From NCBI GenBank assembly GCA_030916665.1, contig JAUPWC010000518.1:1-5434 (forward strand): a stretch of DNA of 5,434 nucleotides. The letters run 5' to 3'. Positions 1 to 5,434 of this stretch are shown here, in pieces. Numbering within the stretch: the stretch's first letter is position 1; each line of letters begins with the position of its first letter. The stretch is from Verrucomicrobiota bacterium (GTDB lineage Bacteria; Verrucomicrobiota; Verrucomicrobiia; Opitutales; Opitutaceae). A model generated the notes under the pieces. That model was given only the letters and a program-made list of their open reading frames with translations, did not search any database and was not told the DNA's origin. The position numbers were made by a program, and so were the translations under genes.

Positions 1-1473
1 AAGATCATCGCCGGCTACACCCTCGGCGGCGCCGACATGCTGCGCCGCGCCATGGGCAAAAAGGACGCCGAAGCCATGGCGAAGGAGCGCACCAAGTTCG
101 TCGAAGGCGCCGCGAAGGTGAACAAGATCGACGCCAAGACGGCCAACTCGATCTTCGACATCCTCAACAAATTCGCCGGCTACGGCTTCAACAAATCCCA
201 CTCCGCGGCCTACGCGGTGCTCAGCTACCAGACCGGTTTCCTCAAGGCGAACTACCCGGTCCAGTTCATGGCGGCCATGCTCACCTCCGAGCTCGGCAAC
301 TCCGAAAAGGTCGCCCACTTCGTCGCCGAGTGCGAGGCGATGGGCCTGCAGGTGCTCGGCCCCGACGTGAACGAGTCGCGCGTCAACTTCACGCCGGTCG
401 GCGACAAGATCCGCTTCGGTCTCGCCGGCATCAAGGGCGTCGGCGAGCAGGCCGCGCAGAAGATCCTCGAGGAGCGCGACAAGAACGGCCCGTTCAAGGA
501 TTTCGCCGACTTCACCGCGCGCGTCGATGCCCGCGCCCTCAACAAGCGCGTGCTTGAGCACCTCGTGAAGACCGGCGCCTTCGACTTCAGCGGCTCGCCC
601 CGCAAACCGCTCTTCGACAGCATCGACGCCGCCATCGCCGGCGCCGCCGCCCACGCCCGCGACAAGGCCGCCGGCCAGAACACCTTCCTCGACATGTTCG
701 CCGAGGAAAAGCCCGCGAAGAATGGAGCCGGGACGCCCTCGTCCCGGAACGACGCCGGCACCGCCTCCGCCGCCGACTTCTCTGCGGCGGAACGCCTGCA
801 GTTCGAGAAGGAACTCCTCGGCTTCTACGTGTCCGGCCACCCGCTCAACGCCTACACTGGCCTCGCCGAGGCGCTCTGCACGCACACCGAGGAAACGGTC
901 ATGCTCGAGGGCGACCGCATCGAATACCGCCTCGCCGGTCTGATGAGCGGCATCAACAAGAAGCTCTCGAAAAAGGACAACCGCCCTTGGGCCTTCTTCA
1001 ACCTCGCGAGCAAGAAGGCCACGCTCTCGGTCAACATGTATGCCGACGCCTACGAGAATTACAGCAAGCACCTCGCCGAGAACGCACCGGTGGTGATCCT
1101 CGGCACCGTGATGAAGGGCAACGACGGCACGCGCCTCAACGTCAAGGAGCTCTACCCGCTCGACGCCTACCTGCAGAACAACATCCGCAAAGTGACGTGG
1201 CTCGTGCAGCCCGACCACGCCCAGCTGCCCGACTTTCTCCGCCTCCTCCGCAAGACCCTCGATGCCGCCGGCGGCGACACCAAGGTCGAACTCGCCTTCC
1301 TCTTCGAAGGCCGCGTCGCCCCCATCGCCGAGACTTCGACGGCCCTCAAGTGGCGCATTATGCCCGACGCCTTCCAGCGCCTCCGCGCCCACCCCGCCTG
1401 CGCCGGCCTCCTCGCCGAAGCCCGCAGCCCCGAGCTCAAGGAAGTGAAGCGCTGGGGGAAGAAGTTCGGTTAA
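1..1473 (+). CDS. dnaE: DNA polymerase III alpha subunit, C-terminal part (5' end outside window)
   Basis: This is the catalytic subunit of the replicative polymerase, which in the cytoplasm extends DNA while bound to the sliding clamp. The reading frame is open from base 1, so 490 C-terminal residues are visible. That is about 40 percent of a usual protein of about 1,150-1,200 residues; the palm with its catalytic aspartates and the PHP domain lie upstream. Visible residues 1-115 are the end of the fingers domain, with the family-typical stretch FAGYGFNKSHSAAYAVLSYQ near 55-74. Helix-hairpin-helix DNA binding follows at about 137-165 (FGLAGIKGVG). The segment GQNTFLDMF (225-233) lies where the internal clamp-binding motif is expected. 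A variable linker (about 236-258) precedes the conserved FEKELLGFYVSGHPL. An OB fold spans about 305-390, and a C-terminal domain runs to residue 490. The linker holds a hairpin (see the 728-747 entry). Identification is very secure. The symbol could be disputed only if a second alpha paralogue (dnaE2) exists, and the full OB and C-terminal regions favour dnaE. Confidence 0.97.
   Translation, partial: KIIAGYTLGGADMLRRAMGKKDAEAMAKERTKFVEGAAKVNKIDAKTANSIFDILNKFAGYGFNKSHSAAYAVLSYQTGFLKANYPVQFMAAMLTSELGNSEKVAHFVAECEAMGLQVLGPDVNESRVNFTPVGDKIRFGLAGIKGVGEQAAQKILEERDKNGPFKDFADFTARVDARALNKRVLEHLVKTGAFDFSGSPRKPLFDSIDAAIAGAAAHARDKAAGQNTFLDMFAEEKPAKNGAGTPSSRNDAGTASAADFSAAERLQFEKELLGFYVSGHPLNAYTGLAEALCTHTEETVMLEGDRIEYRLAGLMSGINKKLSKKDNRPWAFFNLASKKATLSVNMYADAYENYSKHLAENAPVVILGTVMKGNDGTRLNVKELYPLDAYLQNNIRKVTWLVQPDHAQLPDFLRLLRKTLDAAGGDTKVELAFLFEGRVAPIAETSTALKWRIMPDAFQRLRAHPACAGLLAEARSPELKEVKRWGKKFG
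676..699 (+). other. Probable beta-clamp binding motif in dnaE
   Basis: The codons encode QNTFLDMF, followed by an acidic, alanine-rich linker. In E. coli alpha the internal clamp-binding motif is QADMF, and many other bacteria have GQxSLF at the same place between the helix-hairpin-helix region and the OB fold. Position and the Q...LDMF pattern support the call. The spacing between the glutamine and the hydrophobic end is longer than the canonical pentamer, so either LDMF alone or the whole octamer may be the contact. This is inferred from position and family knowledge. Confidence 0.5.
728..747. repeat. Perfect 8-base inverted repeat (hairpin) inside dnaE linker
   Basis: The left arm CCGGGACG (728-735) and right arm CGTCCCGG (740-747) are perfect reverse complements around a CCCT loop. 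In the dnaE frame the element encodes roughly AGTPSSR (visible residues 243-249), within the poorly conserved linker before FEKELLGFYVSGHPL. There is no T-run, and it lies well inside the gene, so it is not a terminator. GGGACG...CGTCCC hairpins are, from memory, common as dispersed intergenic repeats in Opitutaceae-like genomes; that link was not checked here. Chance is possible because the local sequence is GC-rich. Confidence 0.6.
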
Positions 1474-1537
1474 CCAGTTAGGGCGGGGCTGCGTTTCCCT
1501 TCAGACCGTCTGCCTGAGTCAGAAATGCCCCTTTCCC

Positions 1538-1564
1538 TTTTCCACGCATTCCCTGTATTCCGTG
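1538..1564. repeat. Three tandem 9-base units upstream of the RsmB-like gene
   Basis: Three adjacent 9-base units share the core TTCC at the same phase. Units two and three, CATTCCCTG (1547-1555) and TATTCCGTG (1556-1564), match at 7 of 9 positions. The first (1538-1546, ending TTCCACG) is more diverged. On the other strand the unit reads like CACGGAATA. The array ends 8 bases before the ATG of the methyltransferase gene, so it occupies its leader. The rest of the 99-base gap (1474-1572) has only short dyads, such as CAGAC/GTCTG at 1502-1512, and no stem followed by a T-run, so no terminator for dnaE is called. A regulatory role is not shown. Confidence 0.45.
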
Positions 1565-1572
1565 GGTAAGCA

Positions 1573-2703
1573 ATGTCCTCCCCTGTCCTCAACCAAGCCG
1601 CCCGCATCCTGAAGCTCGTGCAAACCGGCACGCCCGCCGACCAGGCGCTGCGCGAGTCGCTCACGCAGGACCGCCATTTCACCGACCCGGCCGGCCGGCG
1701 CGCCGTGAGCCGCGCGGTCTTCGTCTATTTCCGCTGGTGGCGCTGGCTCGACCCCAAGGACTCGCTCCAGAAACAAACTGAAGCCGCGCTGACCTTGCAG
1801 GAACGCTTCGACAAGAATCCCGCCAGTTTCAAGGCGGAGGCCCTCGCCGCCCGCGCCGTGCCGGACTGGCTCAAGACGGAGATGGACCTGCCCGCCGACC
1901 TGCTCCGCCAATTCCAGCGCGACCCCGCCCTCTGGATCCGCACGATGTCCGGCAAAGGCGAATCCGTCGCCTCCCGCCTCGGTAACTGCACGCCTGCAGT
2001 GCTGCCTGCTTTCAGGTTTCAGCTTTCAGCCTTCAGGTATTCCGGCTTGAAGGACCTCTACCGCACGCCCGAATTCCAAGGCGGCGAATTCGAGATCCAG
2101 GACCTCGCCTCGCAGCTCGTCGGCCACGCCTGCGCGCCGCAACCCGGCGAAATCTGGTGGGACGCCTGCGCCGGCGAGGGCGGCAAAACCATGCACCTGT
2201 CCGATCTCCTGCAGGGCAAGGGCATGGTCTGGGCCAGCGACCGCTCCGCCCGCCGTCTCGCCAAGCTCAAGCTGCGCGCCGCCCGCGCCAAGGCCTTCAA
2301 CTACCGCATCGCCGAATGGGACGGCTCGGCGAACCTGCCGACGAAGACCAAGTTCGACGGCATCCTCGTGGACGCCCCGTGCAGCGGCGTCGGCACCTGG
2401 CAGCGCAACCCGCACGCCCGCTGGACCACCCAGCCGCAGGACGTGCAGGAACTCGCCGTCGTGCAGGCCAACCTGCTCAACCACGTCGCCGGCGCCCTCA
2501 AGCCCGGCGGCCATCTCATCTATTCCGTCTGCACGCTCACCCGGGCCGAGACCACCGCCATCGCCGACGCCTTCACCGCCGCGCACCCGGAGTTCGAGCC
2601 CGTCTCCCCGGACCCCAAATCCCAGACACCATCCCCCGTCACTCTCTGGCCGCACGACCTGAACGCCAACGGCATGTTCATCGCCGCGTGGCGGCGACGC
2701 TGA
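1573..2703 (+). CDS. RsmB/NOP-family RNA (cytosine-5) methyltransferase
   Basis: This cytoplasmic enzyme of 376 residues transfers a methyl group from SAM to carbon 5 of cytosine in rRNA or tRNA. Residues 1-125 form a helical N-terminal region like the RNA-binding part of RsmB proteins. The fold-specific block DLYRTPEFQGGEFEIQDLAS begins at 161. SAM-binding motif I is DACAGEGGK (197-205). Motif IV is DAPCSG with Cys270, and motif VI is YSVCTLT with Cys320. In this family the motif VI cysteine attacks the base and the motif IV cysteine helps product release, so both catalytic cysteines are present. The C-terminus NGMFIAAWRRR matches the usual family ending. The ATG at 1573 gives a normal N-terminus, but only a weak GGG-containing sequence precedes it. 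Residues about 146-155 are encoded by a heptamer repeat and 344-356 by a low-complexity stretch, both in loops. The family is certain. The exact target (16S C967 as in RsmB, or another site) cannot be told, so no symbol is given. Confidence 0.93.
   Translation: MSSPVLNQAARILKLVQTGTPADQALRESLTQDRHFTDPAGRRAVSRAVFVYFRWWRWLDPKDSLQKQTEAALTLQERFDKNPASFKAEALAARAVPDWLKTEMDLPADLLRQFQRDPALWIRTMSGKGESVASRLGNCTPAVLPAFRFQLSAFRYSGLKDLYRTPEFQGGEFEIQDLASQLVGHACAPQPGEIWWDACAGEGGKTMHLSDLLQGKGMVWASDRSARRLAKLKLRAARAKAFNYRIAEWDGSANLPTKTKFDGILVDAPCSGVGTWQRNPHARWTTQPQDVQELAVVQANLLNHVAGALKPGGHLIYSVCTLTRAETTAIADAFTAAHPEFEPVSPDPKSQTPSPVTLWPHDLNANGMFIAAWRRR
2010..2037. repeat. Four tandem 7-base repeats inside the RsmB-like gene
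   Basis: The units occupy 2010-2016, 2017-2023, 2024-2030 and 2031-2037. The two central ones are TTTCAGC; the outer ones are TTTCAGG and CTTCAGG, each one substitution from it. In frame, this region encodes AFRFQLSAFR (residues 146-155), just before the conserved YSGLKDLYRTPEF block. Because 28 is not a multiple of three, a clean insertion of only these units would shift the frame, so flanking bases must have been gained or lost too. Runs of this heptamer are, from memory, frequent between genes in verrucomicrobial genomes, giving FQLSAF-type peptides when read through. Confidence 0.85.
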
Positions 2704-2793
2704 GAGCGCGCATTTCCGCCGTGGACACCGGCGACCCGACGCTTTGGATTGTACCTCTCCGCCCCGGCCGGCGGTCCGAACCCGATCCCGCTC
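2704..2793. other. 90-base gap before the peptidase gene; no clear signal
   Basis: There is no hairpin followed by a T-run and no convincing -35/-10 pair. A short GC palindrome, CCGGCCGG (2764-2771), is present but is not remarkable in this composition. The peptidase frame stays open upstream to a TTG at 2749. That stretch is proline-rich (YLSAPAGGPNPIPL) and would precede the signal peptide, so it is treated as leader rather than coding. No ribosome binding site is evident before the ATG at 2794. Confidence 0.5.
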
Positions 2794-2868
2794 ATGAAAT
2801 CCACCCTCCTCGCCGTGTTCGCGGCGTGCCTGACCGCCACCGTCGACCTGTCCGCCACTGATGCCGCA
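2794..2868 (+). other. Signal peptide of the S9 peptidase
   Basis: The first 20 or so codons give a lysine at residue 2 and then a hydrophobic stretch (TLLAVFAACLTATV). Small residues follow (LSATDAAS), and the mature beta-propeller begins near residue 28. Cleavage could be after LSA or after TDA. The cysteine at residue 12 follows FAA. This is a poor lipobox because position -3 is phenylalanine and the hydrophobic core before it is short, so Sec-type cleavage is preferred over lipoprotein processing. Confidence 0.7.
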
Positions 2869-4725
2869 TCTCCGATCGCCGACTTCGCCCGCTGGCCTGA
2901 GATCGTCCAGGTCCGCCTTTCCGAAAATGGACGGTATGCGGCCTTCATGACTCCCAGCAAGGTCCGCTACTTCGATCTCAACCTCCACGACCTCCAGACC
3001 AAGGAATCGAAGAAGATCGACCTCGGTGGCGACGACCTGGTCGGGTTCACCTGGATCGACGGTGACCGGATGATCATCACCACGGAAAATCGCCCCAATT
3101 ATCGGGGACGACGCCAGGTCTTTGACGCCCGGCAAAACAAGATCACCGCCAACATCACCTACCAGCGCCAGTTCTTCACGCTCGAGAGCGCTCTGCGACG
3201 GGACCCCGACCTGTTTGTCGCCCGATTCTATGAGGACGGGCAGGGCTCGGCGGGGCTGGCGATCATCAACACCAGGCTCCGGCCCAAAACCATGGCCGGC
3301 CAGAACAACGCCCGCTTCAACGTCCAGTCCTGGGTGGATTTTCCCAAGGGGGAACACCGGGGCACTATCACCGACCAGGAAGGCGAGGTCCGCTTCGTGA
3401 CGGTCTATGCGGACAAGCGTTTGAACTTCCACTACCGTCCGAGCGCGAGCGCCGCCTGGATGAACCTGCCCTTCGACTACGAGAAAACCTCCGTGATTGG
3501 TTTCTCCAATGATCCGGACTTCCTCTACATCGCCCACTACACGGACGAGGCCAAGAGCAGCCGCCTTCATCGCTACCGGGTTAGCACGGGCGAGTTTGGG
3601 CCGCCGCTGTTTGAGGATCCGCTCTATTCCCTGAGCGAGGCCGGTTTGTTTCAGGTCCGCAAGGCGGACGGCAGCCTGCACACGCTGGCGTTGGCCTATG
3701 ATCGCGACCTGCCGGTGCAGCGCGCCTTGGACCCGCTTTTTCAGGAGGTGCAGACGGCGGTAAACGCCAAGCTGCCCGGCCGGCTGAACCTGATCGAGGA
3801 TTGCGACCAGGCGCTTTCCACTTTCGTGGTGGCCTCGATGAGCGGCCGCGAGCCCGCCCGTTACGTCATTTATCACCACGGCACCAAGCAGTTTCTGCCC
3901 CTGCCGGCTCCGACGCCGTGGTTCAATCCCAGCCAGATGAGCGTGCAGCGGCCGTTGAAGTTCAAGGCCCGCGACGGCTTGGAACTGGAGGGTTACCTCT
4001 CACTGCCGCCGGCCCGTCCCGATGGCGCCAAGCCGCCTCTGGTGGTCTATGCGCACGGCGGCCCTTGGGCGCGGGACACCTGGGGCTATAACGCCGATGT
4101 CCAGATGCTCACCAGCCGCGGCTATGCCGTGTTCCAACCCAATTACCGGGGCTCCACGGGCTATTCCAAGGCGGTGTCCAAGGACGATGATTTCGCCTTC
4201 AGGAAAATGCACGATGATGTCACCGACGGCGTCAAACATCTCGTCGCCGCGGGACTGGTGGACGGCAACCGTCTCGCCATCTACGGCGGCAGCTTTGGCG
4301 GCTACCTGGCCGTGGCCGGGGCCGCCTTTGAACCCGGGCTCTACAAGTGCGCCATCACCTTTGCCGGGGTCTTCGACTGGAAGCAGCTCATCCGCCAGTC
4401 CTGGGCCCAAAGCGACGACGACCAGTTCAACTACGACCGTCTGATCCAGCGGATGGGCGACCCGACCAAGCAGCAGGAGCGATTCGAAAGCATCTCCCCC
4501 ATCAGCAGGATCGACGCGGTGCGCTGCCCCGTTTTTGTGATCCACGGCAAACTCGACACGACCGTGGACTACCGCCAGTCCACCAAGCTGCTCAGCGAAC
4601 TCGCCGCCCATGGCGTGCCCCACGAAAAGCTGTTTTTCGAAACCGAGTTCCACGGCTTCTCGGAACGGACCAACTACCAGCGGCACCTCGAGGCCGTGGC
4701 CGCCTTTCTCGCCAAGCACCTGTGA
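2794..4725 (+). CDS. S9-family prolyl oligopeptidase-like serine peptidase, probably exported
   Basis: The 643-residue product should cleave short peptides or acyl-peptides with a Ser-Asp-His triad. The ATG at 2794 is chosen because it begins a signal-peptide-like sequence, MKSTLLAVFAACLTATVDLSA, with a lysine, a hydrophobic core and alanine-rich cleavage options before about residue 25. A periplasmic or extracytoplasmic site is inferred. Residues about 28-395 form the beta-propeller typical of S9 enzymes, starting with QVRLSENGRYAAF. The alpha/beta hydrolase domain runs from about 400 to the end, entered through LKFKARDGLELEGYLSLP. The oxyanion-hole segment is HGGP (421-424), and the nucleophile is Ser500 in GGSFGGY. 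The acid is Asp588 in HGKLDTTVDY, and the base is His620 in EFHGFSE. The length fits S9C acylaminoacyl-peptidase-like proteins. Codon use seems slightly looser in the third position than in dnaE. The stop overlaps the next gene's probable start. The natural substrate cannot be deduced. Confidence 0.93.
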   Translation: MKSTLLAVFAACLTATVDLSATDAASPIADFARWPEIVQVRLSENGRYAAFMTPSKVRYFDLNLHDLQTKESKKIDLGGDDLVGFTWIDGDRMIITTENRPNYRGRRQVFDARQNKITANITYQRQFFTLESALRRDPDLFVARFYEDGQGSAGLAIINTRLRPKTMAGQNNARFNVQSWVDFPKGEHRGTITDQEGEVRFVTVYADKRLNFHYRPSASAAWMNLPFDYEKTSVIGFSNDPDFLYIAHYTDEAKSSRLHRYRVSTGEFGPPLFEDPLYSLSEAGLFQVRKADGSLHTLALAYDRDLPVQRALDPLFQEVQTAVNAKLPGRLNLIEDCDQALSTFVVASMSGREPARYVIYHHGTKQFLPLPAPTPWFNPSQMSVQRPLKFKARDGLELEGYLSLPPARPDGAKPPLVVYAHGGPWARDTWGYNADVQMLTSRGYAVFQPNYRGSTGYSKAVSKDDDFAFRKMHDDVTDGVKHLVAAGLVDGNRLAIYGGSFGGYLAVAGAAFEPGLYKCAITFAGVFDWKQLIRQSWAQSDDDQFNYDRLIQRMGDPTKQQERFESISPISRIDAVRCPVFVIHGKLDTTVDYRQSTKLLSELAAHGVPHEKLFFETEFHGFSERTNYQRHLEAVAAFLAKHL

Positions 4726-5434
4726 CTGGTCCGTCCACAGCCAAGGTCACCGGCGACACCGTGCGGGATGACTTCAACGCCATCAGCACGGTCATCCACT
4801 ACACCAAGGCCGCGCACGACATCGGGCTCTGGAAGTCGGAACTGCGCCTGATCCGGGAGTATTTTCCCGACAAGGACGCGCACCTCCTCGAAGCCGGTTG
4901 CGGCGCCGGCCGCGTGGCCGTCGGGCTCTGGCAGCAGGGCTACCGCCGGATCACCGGCTTCGACTTCGCCGCCGAACTCGTCGAGCAGGCCGTCAACCTC
5001 GCGCAGGAGCGCGGCATCGGCGGCCTCACCTTCCTCCAGGTCGACGCCACCAATCCGGACCTTTGCAACGTATTACGTTACACCTTTGACGGGGCGCTTT
5101 TCATGTTCAACGGCCTGATGCAGATCCCCGGACGTGAGAACCGGCGGCGGGCGCTGCGCAACCTGCACGCGGTCTGCCGGCCGGGGGCGCCGTTGCTTTT
5201 CACGACGCACGACCGCGACGACCCGAAGGACCTCAAGGAATGGGCCAAGGAGGCCGAGCGCTGGGCCCGCGGCGAGCAGAACCCGCGACTCCTCGAGTTC
5301 GGCGACCGCTACTTCTCCGACGAGACCGGCAACACCTTCATGCACCTCCCTGACCGGCGCGAGATCCTCGACGACCTTGCCGCCACCGGCTGGACCCACG
5401 TCCACGACCGCATGCGCGACGAACTCGCGAGCGA
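4722..5434 (+). CDS. Class I SAM-dependent methyltransferase (3' end outside window)
   Basis: The frame is open from the GTG at 4722 to the window edge, giving 237 residues. Motif I is LLEAGCGAGR, with E57 and G59-C-G-A-G63. The acidic residue after strand two is D81 in GFDFA. D108 in QVDATNPD fits the adenine-contacting position, and motif IV is the stretch FDGALFMFNGLMQIPG (122-137). An N-terminal segment reading HYTKAAHDIGLWKSE resembles a family of small methyltransferases that begin with a conserved ...GLWKSE helix. Cytoplasmic SAM-dependent methyl transfer is therefore likely; the substrate is unknown. The GTG overlaps the peptidase stop (GTGA), suggesting translational coupling. A second GTG at 4761 is an alternative start that keeps all motifs, and neither has a clear ribosome binding site. 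The last visible residues, THVHDRMRDELAS, fall near the usual end of such proteins, so probably little is missing. An unusual palindrome lies at 5064-5082. Confidence 0.88.
   Translation, partial: MTGPSTAKVTGDTVRDDFNAISTVIHYTKAAHDIGLWKSELRLIREYFPDKDAHLLEAGCGAGRVAVGLWQQGYRRITGFDFAAELVEQAVNLAQERGIGGLTFLQVDATNPDLCNVLRYTFDGALFMFNGLMQIPGRENRRRALRNLHAVCRPGAPLLFTTHDRDDPKDLKEWAKEAERWARGEQNPRLLEFGDRYFSDETGNTFMHLPDRREILDDLAATGWTHVHDRMRDELAS
5064..5082. repeat. 19-base near-palindrome inside the methyltransferase gene
   Basis: The sequence TGCAACGT-ATT-ACGTTACA has 8-base arms that match at 7 of 8 positions around a 3-base centre. It is AT-richer than its surroundings and uses codons (GTA, TTA, CGT) that are rare in this window, where GTC, CTC and CGC dominate. 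In frame it encodes part of LCNVLRYTF, in the variable loop just before the conserved FDGALFMFNG strand. It has the size and symmetry of a dimeric repressor operator, but it lies about 340 bases inside a gene, so a dispersed element or chance are alternatives. Confidence 0.5.

Noticed and set aside
1484..1531. GGGGC/GCCCC pair and CAGAC/GTCTG dyad after dnaE considered as a terminator
   Set aside because: The outer arms are short and far apart, the inner dyad has almost no loop, and no T-run follows in the right position.
2749..2793. Possible 15-codon upstream extension of the peptidase from a TTG
   Set aside because: It would put a proline-rich segment before a good signal peptide that begins at the ATG at 2794. 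No ribosome binding site supports the TTG.
2806..2829. Cysteine at residue 12 of the peptidase considered as a lipoprotein attachment site
   Set aside because: Position -3 is phenylalanine and the hydrophobic core before the cysteine is short. The hydrophobic stretch continues past it, fitting an ordinary signal peptide better.
2026..3879. Long open frame (617 codons) on the minus strand across the RsmB-like gene and the peptidase gene
   Set aside because: It is antisense to two genes with intact catalytic motifs and crosses their intergenic gap. Its translation shows the Val/Gly/Arg/Glu-rich composition typical of antisense reading of GC-rich codons and contains no recognisable domain.
4000..4719. 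239-codon minus-strand open frame opposite the peptidase catalytic domain
   Set aside because: It mirrors the region encoding the Ser/Asp/His triad and has no motif of its own. It is a by-product of third-position GC bias.
4898..5089. Arginine/proline-rich plus-strand frame inside the last methyltransferase gene
   Set aside because: It is an out-of-frame reading of the motif I region of the real methyltransferase. The Arg/Pro-rich content is typical of shadow frames here.

Overview
The window is GC-rich (about two thirds G+C by eye), with strong C/G preference at third codon positions and gene starts that lack clear Shine-Dalgarno sequences. Gene content and small repeat types (tandem TTTCAGC-like heptamers, GGGACG/CGTCCC hairpins) suggest a verrucomicrobial chromosome, perhaps Opitutaceae. 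That assignment is an inference from recalled patterns, not a search result.

All four genes are on the + strand. First is the C-terminal part of the DNA polymerase III alpha subunit (dnaE; left end outside the window, stop at 1473). A 99-base gap with a 9-base periodic repeat follows, then a complete RsmB/NOP-family RNA cytosine-5 methyltransferase (1573-2703). After a 90-base gap comes a complete, probably exported S9-family prolyl-oligopeptidase-like serine peptidase (2794-4725). Its stop codon overlaps, in the arrangement GTGA, the probable start of a class I SAM-dependent methyltransferase (4722 to beyond the right edge). No RNA genes, insertion sequences, CRISPR arrays or convincing rho-independent terminators are visible.

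The genes do not form an obvious pathway: replication, RNA modification, peptide hydrolysis, and a small-molecule or unassigned methyl transfer. Only the peptidase-methyltransferase pair shows the tight overlap that suggests translational coupling. The complete genes look intact, with catalytic residues in place. I see no new multi-gene system here.

The most unusual signal lies inside the genes. Short repeat-like or palindromic sequences sit in frame in variable linkers of three coding regions: an 8-base-arm hairpin in dnaE (728-747), four tandem heptamers in the RsmB-like gene (2010-2037), and a 19-base near-palindrome with off-type codons in the last methyltransferase (5064-5082). A fourth, weaker case is a low-complexity proline/serine stretch in the RsmB-like gene (2602-2640). 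They look like small dispersed elements tolerated in protein loops, comparable in concept to Rickettsia palindromic elements. This is testable by genome-wide repeat search and ortholog alignment.
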